From: Ochotona curzoniae
Taxonomy: Eukaryota; Chordata; Mammalia; Lagomorpha; Ochotonidae
Direction: 5' to 3'
Assembly: GCF_017591425.1 (NCBI RefSeq)
Contig: NW_024466607.1
Span: 15,942,501 to 16,006,500 of the forward strand
DNA: 64,000 bases
Each line of letters starts with the position of its first letter. Position 1 is the first letter of the stretch. Below are positions 1-12,000 of this stretch, piece by piece. The notes beneath the pieces are model-generated. The model had not been told where the DNA came from. It worked only from the letters and a program-made list of their open reading frames with translations, and ran no database searches. Both the position numbers and the translations under genes were made by a program.

Positions 1-60
1 GTAAGAGCAACACTGGTGGGCACCGATCGTCATGTTCATTTTGCAAGTGCCCAAAGGAAG
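1..60 (+). CDS. RBM6: RBM6 exon, partial: RanBP2-type zinc finger
   Basis: Bases 1-2 finish a Cys codon, then the frame reads [19 protein letters not shown] and ends one base into the next codon. The CSFC pair supplies the second half of the zinc site. The donor GTGAGT starts at 61. The exon's 5' end lies outside the window. Confidence 0.9.
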
Positions 61-3000
61 GTGAGTGGTGGATGTGATTGTGGTTTTTATCTTGTGCAAA
101 GAATATAACAAATTACCTACTGTTTTTGGTTTTAAAGAATTTCACCCCTAAATAAAGGCTAATGTATAAAGCTTTTGAAAAAGCTGATTGGGCCCAGCGC
201 CATGACCTAGCGGCTAAAGTCCTAGCCTTGAAAGCACTGGGATCCCATATGGGCACCGGTTCTGGTCCTGGCAGCTCCACTTCCCATCCAGCTCCTGTTT
301 GTGACCTGGGAAGGCAGTCAAGGACAGCCCAAGGTCTTAGGACGCTGCACCCACATGGGAGACCCGGAGGAGGTTCCTGGTTCCTGACTTCGGATAGGCA
401 CAGCTTCGGCCGTTGCAGTCGCTTGGGGAGTGGGTTGTCGGATGAGGGATCTTCCTGTCTGTCTCTCCTCTGTGTGTCTGACTTTGTAATAAAAATAAAT
501 TAACAGAAAAAAAGAAAGAGCGAGCTGATTAATATCCTATTTCATGTGGTTTGTTAGCAAAGAGATTTAGGGCCACAGTGTTGAAGCAGAAGAAAGAAAT
601 GGGATTGCAAGGTCCTTAGGCTGAAGTGGCTAAGTAATCAGAGGCAGGTAGTCACAGGTCAGTAGTATTGTCACGGAGAAGAAATTTAAGATGTCAGATT
701 GAAATAGAATATATGTGGCACCAGGGCTAGCATTGTAACGCAGTGAGTTAATCCTTTACCTGAAATATCAACGTCTATTATGGGTGCTAATTTGAATCCC
801 AGTGTAATACTTCTGATTTGTCTCCCTGCTAATGCACCTGGAAAGCAGCAGAAGATTTCCAAAGTGCTTGGACTCCTTCACCCCATGTAAGACACCTGAA
901 GAAGCTTATGGCTTTGGATTGGTCCAGTTCTAGCCATGTAGCCATTTGGGGACTGTTTCAAAAAGTAGAAAATCTCTATCTTCTCCTGTTTCTGTAATTC
1001 TGCCTTTAGAATAAATATTTTTAAAATAGTAATATGAAAAATCTTAAGAGAAAAATAATCAGGATTGTGAGACTATCCAATATAAAGGAAAAAACCTACT
1101 ACCCAAGCACTTTTTAAACTAACTTTTATTAATGTCTACCTGTCTATGGAGTACAATTCAATACATGTATAACATGTGAAAGCACATAACTTAAAGTAAA
1201 TTTATTAAAGATTTATTTTATTTTTATTGGCAAGTCAGATATACTGAGAGGAAGATCTTCTGTCTGTTGATTCACTCCCCAAGTGGCCACAATGGCTGGA
1301 GCTAAGCTGCTCTGAAGCATGAGCCAGGAGCCTCTTCTAGATCTCCTTAAGTGACCGGCCATTGCTGTCACTTGGGGAGTGAATCATTGGATGGAAGATC
1401 TCTCTGTCTCTCCTCCTCTCTCTATGTATCTGACTTTGCAATTTTTAAAAACGATTTATTTATTTTTAATGCAAAGTCAGATTTATAGGATGAAGGAGAG
1501 ACAGAAAGATCTTCCATCCGCTGGTTCATTCCTCAGGTAGCCTCTTCAGTCAGTGCTGAGCCGATCCGAAGCCAGGTACCAGGAGCTTTTTCTAGGTCTC
1601 CCATGCAGATGCAGGGTCTCAAGGCTTTAGGCCATCCTTGACTTCTTTCCCAGGTCACAAACACGGAGCTGGGAAGGAAGTGGAGCAGCTGGGATATGAA
1701 CCAGTGCCCTTATGGTATCCCAGGAAATGCAAGGTGAGGACTTCATCTGCTAGACTACTATATCAGTTCTGAAACAAAGAAATCTTAAATAATAATAATA
1801 ATAATAAGGTATCAGAGACATCTGTCATGATACTCCTGTAGTAATGATGTATGTGCCTGTATCTGATATTCCTCAAGCAAAGCTCAAACAGTTTTCTAGT
1901 TCTTCACCTCCAAGGCCCAGTATCTCATATGATGCTATTTCATGTCTCAGCTGCTCCACTTTCCATCCAGCTCTCTGCTTGTACCTTGGGAAAGCAGAGG
2001 AGATAGCCCAACATTTTGGAACCCTCTACCCATGTGGGAGACCCAGAAGAAACTCCTGGCTTCAGATCAGCTCAGCTCCAGCCCATGTGACCACTTGGGG
2101 AGTGAACTAAAAGATGTATGATCTTTTTCCTTCTCTCTGTAAATCTGACTTTTTTTTTGAAACACAAAGGAAGTTTGACTTTTCAATAAAAATAATTCAG
2201 AGGAGGAGAGGGGGGAAAAAAAAACTAGGGCATGATCATGAAATATAGTTTGGTGCATGGATTCAAGTAGCATTCTGAAGGACACATTCTAAGGTTTAAG
2301 TTTAGTTTATTTTTGTGCTCTTTGGCATACCGGATAAAACTCCCGTTGGAATGCCTGCATCCTGTATTAAGAGTTCTTCACTTTGAGTGCAGGCTGCATT
2401 CCTGTTTCCACCTTCCTATTGATTGTTGCTCTGGGAGGCAGCAAGTAATGACTCAAGTGCATGAATCCCTGCCCCTAATCTAGGAGACCCAGGTTCCCAG
2501 CCTCGGCCTGGCCCAGCCTTAATTAGTGGAGATATTTAGGAAGTGAGCCAGTTGATTGACAATTTCTACCTCTGCCTTTCTATCATTCAAATCCATAAAA
2601 GATTCCATCAAAAATAATATTTGATGTCTGCTAGGTTTTAAAAATTTTATTTATTTTTGAAAGGTAGAACTACAGGGAATCTTAGAGAGAAGGAAAGAGA
2701 TCTCTCAACTCATTCACTCCCAAAATGACCAGCCACAGCAACCAGGACTGGGCCAGGCTGAAGCCAGAAGCCTGAAATTCCATCTGGGTCTCCTGCATCA
2801 GTGATAGGTGTCCAAGTACTTGGGCCATCTTTTTGCTGTTTTACCAGGTGTATTAGTGGGAGGCGGATCCCATATGAGCATCGATTCTAGTCCTGGTGGC
2901 CCGCTTCCCATCTAGCTCCCTTATTGTGTCCTGGGTAAGCAATCAAGGGCAGCCCAACATCTTGGGACCCTGCACCCAAGTGGAAGACCTGGAGGAGGCT

Positions 3001-6000
3001 CCTGGTTTCTGGCTTCGGTTCAGCTAATTCCAGCTGTTGCAATCACTTAGGGAGTGAATCATCAGATGGAGGATCTTGCTCTCTGTCTTCCTCTCTATAT
3101 GTCTGACTTTGCCATAAAAATAAATCTTTTTTAAAAAGTAAGGTAGCTGGAACTTGACGCAGATGCTGTTACATGGGATGCGATTGTCCTAAGTAGATAT
3201 TATTTTAACTGGTATGCTGAACACCCACCCCTTATAGGTATTTTTGAGGCTACTAAAATACTGGTTGACAGATAAAGAGGAATTAAAGTAGTAGTGTTTT
3301 TTTGGATAGAGATTCTCTTTCTGGGCCCAGCGACGTAACCTACCGGCTAAAGTCCTCGCCTTGAATGCCCCGGGATCCCATATGGGCACCGGTACTGATC
3401 CGAGCAGCTCCACTTCCCATCCAGCTCCCTATTTGTGGCCTGGGAAAGCAGTCGAGGACAACCCAATGCTTTGGGATCCTGCACCGTGTGGGAGACCTGG
3501 AGGAGGTTCCTGGCTCCTGGCTCCAGATCGGCACAGCCACGGCCGTTGTGGCCACTTGGGGAATGAATCATGAGACAGAAGATTTTCCTCTCTATCTCTC
3601 CTCCTTTCTGTATATCTGACTTTGTAATAAAAATAAATAAATCTTAAAAAAAAAAAAAAAAAGATTCTCTTTCTGTTTCTGTTCCCCTAATGACAGAGGC
3701 CAAGCAAGTATTAATAACCTACCCTCAGCCTCAGAAAATATCCATACCAACCCCATCAGAAAAACAATCCAACCAGGCCTCAAGGACAGCTGATAAGGAA
3801 CCTGAATCCAGGAAGCGTGAAGAAGGGCAAGAATCACGCTTGGGACATCAAAAGAGAGACTCAGAAAGGTATCCGCCTCATTCTCGGCGGGATGGGCCAA
3901 CTTTCCGAAGAGACCGTGAGAAGGAGCCATGGCCTGGAGATGGACGTCAGGATGGGGAGAGCAAAAGTAAGTTGCTTATCAGTGCATCTGCCAGACTGTG
4001 AGCACCACTATTGGAGAACAGACAGCTTGTTTTGTATCTAAGAGCTGGTGACTTCCACAGCCTGGTTACAGAAGCCATTGCTTTCCTTTGCCTTTACTGG
4101 ACTAGCTGAAGCAGTTGACATCCTCCAAATACAATAAGGCATAATTTTAGATTTTTAAGTAGAGAAGTATGCAGATTTTCTTTGTAGAACCAGCCTTGCT
4201 AGAGCAGAGTAGTATTTGTAACCAAAAATGACAGATGGTTGAGACTTCAGAAATTCATCTCTTTTCCTGTTTGTGCTTGATTCATTCAGCAATCATGCTA
4301 AAACGCATCTACCGCTCCACCCCACCTGAAGTGATAGTGGAAGTGCTGGAACCCTACGTCCGCCTTACAACTGCCAATGTTCGCATTATCAAGAACAGAA
4401 CTGGGCCCATGGGCCACACCTATGGCTTTATTGACCTTGACTCCCACGCGGTGAGTTTCCACTACCTTAGTTTCCGCTCCGAGGGTAGGGTAACTTAAGA
4501 ATCTTGAAGATGTGAAGCACTCTCTTGACTGTTTAAATTCTCATGTGCTCTCTGTTCAGTATCTTAACCTCCTTTGTTCTCTTTTTTTGGGCTTATTTTT
4601 CATTCAGACTAAGTGATTGTCCTTGACAATTAAAACTTTGTGTGGTTTTCCCGATCACTTTTGTGTTATTGCATCAGTTTCCAACCTGCATACTTACAAA
4701 GAAATTGGTTACTGAACACTTCAAAATTTCAGTCGATTTCTAAAATTTCTTAGGTTTGTTCAACTACAGCTGGTTTTATGTTTGGTGATAACAGATCTCT
4801 TTTTCCTCAAAGTATTTAATAAATTCTTAGTGGTTAGATTTTAGTTTTGGGAACTCTTTCTATGGAAATAATGTAAAAACAGTGATGAAAGTTGTTAATA
4901 TTTCTTAGATTTCTTGCTCAAAATTCACAAGAAACTTTATATACAGGACCTGATATGCTGATAATTGCAGCCTAAAAGAGGATTTGAGTTTGTGAAATTT
5001 ATTCCTGAAGCATGCATCTACTCTCATCATTGGTTTGATCAGTCCTTCTTTAAGAGTTGCTCTTTTTTTAGTATTTATTTGAAAGGCAAAGATAGAGAAA
5101 GAGAACACATACACATATAGAGATGAAGAGAAGAATCTTATGTCTCTAATTTCTCCCTAAATGATTACAACAGTGGGTGCTGGTGCAGGCTGAAGTTAGA
5201 AACCAGAAACTCCATTCAGGTCTTCCATATATATGCTGCGGCCCTAGTACTTGGGCCAATTTCTGCTGCTTTCCCAGGTGCACCAGCAGGGGAAAAGATC
5301 AGAGATTAATGAACTGAAACTCAAAGCAGCACTCTAATGAAAAAGTAATGCCACAGTACCTGTCCTTGTGCTTTTTCACCATTGCCCTCTTACTGGCTAA
5401 AATTGTTAAGTGGAACATAACATTCAGTAAATGTATATTCTAGAAAGAAAAATCCACATTTTTTTTCAAGGGAAATGGCCTTTTCTCTCTTTGGATTTAA
5501 GTGTGCATTTGATTCCCTAGGAAGCTCTTCGTGTGGTCAAGATCTTGCAGAACCTTGACCCACCCTTTAGCATTGATGGAAAGATGGTAGCTGTAAACCT
5601 GGCCACTGGAAAGCGAAGGTAAAGGCAGGATGGTGGGGATCTTCTGTTTTGCTCCTGCTCAAGCTTCTGGGAAGAAAACTAACTCCTCCTAGGGAGACAA
5701 ATAACAAGGTTGATGCTTTCCTGGAGCAGGCACTTCCAATATATGTTCATACATTTTCTTTTTCTAAATTCTACCATTTTCTGACTTTGTAGTTGTTTTT
5801 GTTCTTACATATTACTCTAAAGTTGTCTTTGTGCTTATATACTATTAATTGATATTTTGAACATTTTCCTTTTAATTACCTGGTATCCTTGGTTCTCAAA
5901 TGGTGAGACATTTTGGATATGAAAAAAAAATCTCTAGAATGCTGTGTTTCTCCTTCAAATCAAGTAAGAAAATGCTTTTCTGACTTTACACTCCCTGACT

Positions 6001-9000
6001 TTGTTCAAATTCCTGTTGCTATAGTTCTTGTTCAGACTGCTTCACTCATCTTGACCCAGAAATGGTAGCTAGGAAAAACAGCTGCAGCAAGGCAGGCTTG
6101 CAGAGATGAGGCAGATCTTGCTCTACCAACCTCAGTTGCTGCCTTGTTTCATCCGTTGACTTTGCAAGGCTCCCACTGCTCCTCCCCTTAGGAAAGTGTA
6201 AACCATCTTACTTGCTTGCTATCTGGTTTGGTTCTTTTCCCTGCAAAATTAAAAAAAAAAAAAGTTTCTCAGTTAATCTGTAAAATGAAGCACTCCTTGA
6301 GTGCCTCTTCCTAAGAGGTGCATGACGTATGGTGTTATTTGTTGCAGAAATGATTCTGGGGACCATTCTGACCACATGCATTACTATCAGGTAGGCTTGC
6401 ACAGTGCACAGTGCTCTGTGAAAATCATCAGGTGGTTGAAAGGGTGATCTTGAATTTTCTCTAGTGGGTGACTGTTCAGGTTAGTTGTTACTGGATAGTT
6501 CCATAATTTTAACTTGCTTTTCTGTGATAGGGCAAAAAATATTTCCGAGATAGGAGAGGAAATAGCAGAAATTCTGATTGGTCTTCAGATACAAATCGGC
6601 AAGGACAACAGTGTAAGTGACCTGTTTTATTTCTGCTATTGTTTTTGCTTGACTTGCTTCTCTGTTCTTGAAATCCTTGAGATCTTAAAGAAAAAAAATG
6701 GTCTCTGTGTGGGTGTACATAATGTCTACATAAGAAGTACAAGCAGCAAAATGTTAGAAATTGTTATGTATTAAACCTGAAGGATAAACTTATTTTTAAA
6801 AAATATTTATACTCATAAAATTAACGTGAGATGCTCTTTGTGGGTGGGTGATCATTCGGAGAGATTACTTTTACTACCTATTACCTGTTAGTAGGCCATC
6901 CTGATTCCTCAGTTATTCTTGGTGATTCCCCAATAAGAGCTTCTTTAGGCAGGAACTAAAATTGGTTCTAATTTTATTCCCTGCAGCATCATCTGACTGC
7001 TACATATATGATTCTGCTACCGGCTACTATTATGATCCCTTGGCAGGAACGTATTATGACCCTACCACCCAGGTGAGGTTTTTTTACTTTACTTATACTC
7101 AGTGATTCTTTTGGATAGAACCCATAATTTGTCACTTTGAGAATTTTGTTCTCTGGATCCTGTGGACGCTTAATGCATGAAAAGTGGAAAAGTTTAAAAC
7201 TGTGGAAACTGAATTGTTACATATATGGAAATCAGTGTGTTACAACATTACAGGTAAGAACAGTGCTGCTTTCAGAAGTGTGCTTGTGTCCTGCCCATTA
7301 GACTAGGTTTTTTGTTTTTGTTTTTGTTTTAACATGGATACTTAGGCTTATGAATAGGAGAGCTGTTCTTTTCCTAGAAGGGAAATGAACTTTTTTAGAT
7401 CTAGAATTGCTTGGAGATGAAATTTTTCTTTAGACTTACCTGTTTCCAACTGTATCACAGCAAGAAGTCTATGTACCCCAGGATCCTGGGTCACCTGAGG
7501 AAGAAGAGGTCAAGGAAAAGAAGCCCACCAGTCAAGGAAAGTCAAGTAGCAAGAAAGAAACACCTAAAAAAGATTGCAAGGAGAAAAAAGACAAAGCAGT
7601 GCCAAGGGTAAGAGGATTTGTGAGTCTACTGTCTAACCAGACTAATTAATCATTTGACTGTAGGTGTTATGGACAAAGACTCTCCAAGTTTAAGATGGAA
7701 AGTTACTTAAGGGGTGGCTGTTTGACGTAATGTTTTAAACTGCCTACATCCCACATCAGAGTCCCTGTATTTGGTTCCTGGCTCCCAATTTCGGCTTTCC
7801 TGCAAAAATCATGGATGGTAGAACAAAGAAACTTGGCTTGATAGAAGAAAAAGAAAATTGGAAACAATTGTCTCATTCAGTTTCCCCTGCTTCCTGACCC
7901 TTTCCACCCTCATCAGTGGTCCACATGGCGTACAGCCTTCTTAACTGTGTAAATATCATTTAGAATAAAAGAAACTAAGCTCAGGTCCTAACTGCAGAGT
8001 TACACATTTTTACTTGTTTTACTTTCCGTTTTTCATATTTGACTCTTTTCTTTAATAATAAATTCATTTTATTTTTGTTTATTATTATTTATTTTGTTAT
8101 TTTTTGTTTACATAATTGATAGGAATGCATGTCCATGTGGTCCACCAGTTAAGTGAGGAGGTCAAGGAAGGGGGCAAAGTGGTAGAGACAAATGCCTCCA
8201 ATCTCTTGTTCTTCTGGTATCTGGGGAAAGTGGAAAGAAGAGAGGGCCACTCACATCAGCACTCAGGAATGGGGGAACGCCGCCCAATGTTATCCTAGGA
8301 TCCTCAGTGTGGAGTGTGTTCTGATAGTTCTGGTGTAGTTTTGATAGTTCTGAGATGCTGTTGATTTTGTAGCTTCAAGGTTGAGGAAATCATTCCAAGT
8401 TCTATTGGCTGATATAGTCCACCTTAGAGTCTCGATTCCTCCAGATACTTGTCCAGAGAGCTGTCTGGTTTGTTTTGCCCTCCATGGTACTAGGTGTCCT
8501 CTTCAGACCTCAGTGATCTGGTTGTCTTGTCCCCCATGAGCATCTGGGCATGCTGTCTACCACACAGACCTCAGCAATCATGGAAACTCAGTTCTAACAC
8601 GTGCACTTGGCGATCAAACCACATAGCCTGTGATTTTCACAGTGGTTGGAATTTTCCCCCAAAGAAAATTCACCAGAGGTGGGCCTGGCACAGTGGCCTA
8701 GCGGCTAAAGTCCTCGCCTTGAATGCATTGGGATCTCATATGGCTGCCAGTTCTGGTCCTGGCAGCTCCACTTCCCATCCAGCTCCCTGCTTGTGACCTG
8801 GGAAAACAGTCGAGGACAGCCCAAAGTCTTGGGACCCTGCACCCATGTGGGAGACCTGGAGGAGGTTCCTGGCTCCTGGCTTTGAATAGGCACAGCCACG
8901 GCTGTTGTGGTCACTTGGGGAGTGAATCATCAAATGGAAGATTTTCCTCTCTGTCTCCCCTCTTTCTTTATATCTGGCTTTCCAATAAAAATAAATAAAT

Positions 9001-12000
9001 CTTAAAAAAAAAAAAACAAAGAAATTTCTTTCACCAGAGGTGATCCCAACCTGGTTGATATGTGTGCCAGTTGGGGCAGGGTCTGGCTCAGTCCATCACC
9101 CACACCAGCCCACACACACGCTGTAGTTACCTGGTCAGTTCTGTCCCCAGTCCCATATCATTCGCAAATGGATAAATAATGTGGACCAGCGCAAAACTGC
9201 TCACCACACACTCTGCCCTCATGTACACCAGTGAGATCTGCAGTCTAGTTGGAGCGACCCCTAATAACCCCCATTGGGCTGGCCCCTAGCTCTGGCTCCT
9301 GTGCATGCCAGTATGTGCAGCAAACTAGTCTACTCTGTCCCACATCCCTTTCGTTTACATCAATTTGTATTGGAGCCTAGCTCAATCCAATCAGCCTCAC
9401 TATCTAGCCCATACTCATGCCAGCAGGTGCCACTGCCTGTCTAGCCAGACCTGCTCTCAGTCCTGATTCTCATGTTTACTCCTTGGAGTTACAGCCCATC
9501 AGAGACATGTGCACAGTTTCCCTACTGGGCCTACTCCTAGCCCCACATTTATGATTTATTTTTACTTCCATTTGAAAAGGCGGAGTTACATAAAGGAGGA
9601 AAGACTGATAAACATCTTCCATTCACTAGTTTTCTCACCAATGGTCACAACAGCTGGAACTGAGCCTGTTTGATACCAGGAGCCAGGAGCTTCTTCTGGG
9701 TCTTCGCTGGAGCCAAGAACTTGGGCTATTATTCTCCACTGCATTCCCAAGCCATAAACAGGGAGCCGGATCAGAAGTGGAGCAGCTGGGACATGGGATG
9801 CCAGCACCATAGGTGGAAGCTTAGCTTCCTACACCATGGCACCAGTCCTTTTGTGGTTTAGCTTTTTGTACACCATTCTACAATTGTAATTATAGCATGC
9901 ATACTGTTTTGTATTCTTTATTCACTTTGCTTTTTTTTTTTTTTTTTGCATCTATAATACTCTTTTTTTTTATGCCTCTGGGAAAAAAATACAGTTATAC
10001 TCTCATTTTATTATTGCTGCATTTATTTCTCTTTTCTAAACTTGCATCATTGTCATACTGTGTAGCATTTAGCATGTTATTTTACTTTTTTTTTTCTTCT
10101 ATTTCTAAGATTTATTTTTATTTAGAAGACATATTTACAGAGAGAAGGAGAGACAGATAGGTTCTATCTGCTGGTTCATTCCACAAATGACCACAGTAGC
10201 CAGAACTAAGCTGATCTGAAGCCAAGAACCAGAAACTTCTGGGTCTCCCTTATGGGTGCAAGGACTCAAGGACCTAAGCCGTCCTCTGCTGCTTTCCCAG
10301 TCAATAAGCAGAGAGCTAAATTTGAAGTGAAGGGCCCGGCGCGATGGCACAGTGGTTAAGGTCCTCGCCTTGCACACCCGGGATCCCATATGGATGCCGG
10401 TTCTAATCCCGGCAGCCCCACTTCTCATCCAGCTCTCTGTCTGTGGCCCGGGAAAGCAGTTGAGGACGGCCCAAAGCTTTGGGACCCTACACCCGCGTGG
10501 GAGACCCGGAAGAAGCTCCTAGCTTCGGATCAGCATAGCATCGGCTGTTGTGCTCACTTGGGGAGTGAATCATCGGATGGAAGATCTTCCTCTCTGTCTC
10601 TCCTCTCTGTAAATCCGCCTTTCCAATAAAAGTAAAATTAAAAAAAATTTTTTTTTTAAGTGAAGCAGCTGGGACACAAACTAGTACTCATATGGGATGC
10701 TGGCACTTTCAGGCAGAGGATAAGCCTGTTGAGTTTCCATGGGTGGCTCCCCTAATTTACTTATTTTTTGTTTAATTTTAAATGTTCATTACAGAGGTGA
10801 GCAGATTAGAGACCTATTGGGGTACTTTCAACAGTTTTTTACTTTGTGAATATTATAAGATTAACCACTTAGTTTCTTCAGTTTCAAGAAAATGCCACTG
10901 AAGGGAAGCCCCCCACAGAAGATGTCTTTAAGAAGCCCCTACCTCCTACTGTGAAGAAAGAAGAGAGTCCTCCTCCTGTAAGGCTAACACTGGTGCCTGG
11001 GTTTGGACTGGGGTTGGTTTGGGGTGGGAAAGAAAGCAGAAAGCCTAATGTCTCACTTAGTTTTAGCTTTTTTGTCTGATACATACAGACTTCCCTGAGT
11101 ATATGCATGAGATGAAATTTCCTATCAGCTGATAGGAATGTTACTGAACAATCAGTGGCTATTATTTGTTTACTCTGTGCTGTTACCTCTTAATCTGCCT
11201 TACCTTTTTTAAAGTTATAACCCTAGTCGTGTCAGTTCTTTTCTAAATCATTAAATAAATTCATTTTTGTGGTCCTAGTATTTACTGCCTTTCATTGCTA
11301 GAGTCTTTCAAATTTGATCATTTTTATAGTTTGCCTTTGTGACCACAACAAATGATGCTAACATTGACAATTTTTAGATCCCTTGAATGATGCTCTTAAT
11401 CTAACCACTAGTGATTCTGTTTGAATGCAAATAAAATAGTGACTTGCTTTATTTTTCGTTTCAATTGATCATATATGCATGACCATGTATTATTATTTAG
11501 CAGTTCCCATAAGGTACTCTTTGCCAGCTTCCCATTATTCATTCAGCTTCTAGCTTTACTTTACTCAGGAGTTGGATCTGTGTACCTGCATGCTTATCAC
11601 TACAGTAGCTTTTGCTCTAATCTCTGAAATCCCCTTTACCTATACTATTGATGAAATTCACCTTTCTCCCATAATTACTTAACCTGAAGGAATTTATCAC
11701 TTCTTTGAACTTTTAACTCTTGCTACATTCTCTGTCATTTCTACTTTGTTTTCCTTCTTACAATTCTGTTGCTAGAATGATTGGACAAGTTTAATCTGTA
11801 GCCATGTTGCTTCTGAAAAATTAGCAGCACAGTCAGTGGACCTATATTTAACCCAGTTCATGATTCCAGCTAAAAGAAAACAAATGAGAAATTATATCAG
11901 AATATCTAAAATTATAGGCTGAATTTGGTTTTTGATCCCTGACCTTCTCCCTCCAGCCTAAGGTGGTAAATCCACTAATCGGCCTCCTGGGTGAATATGG

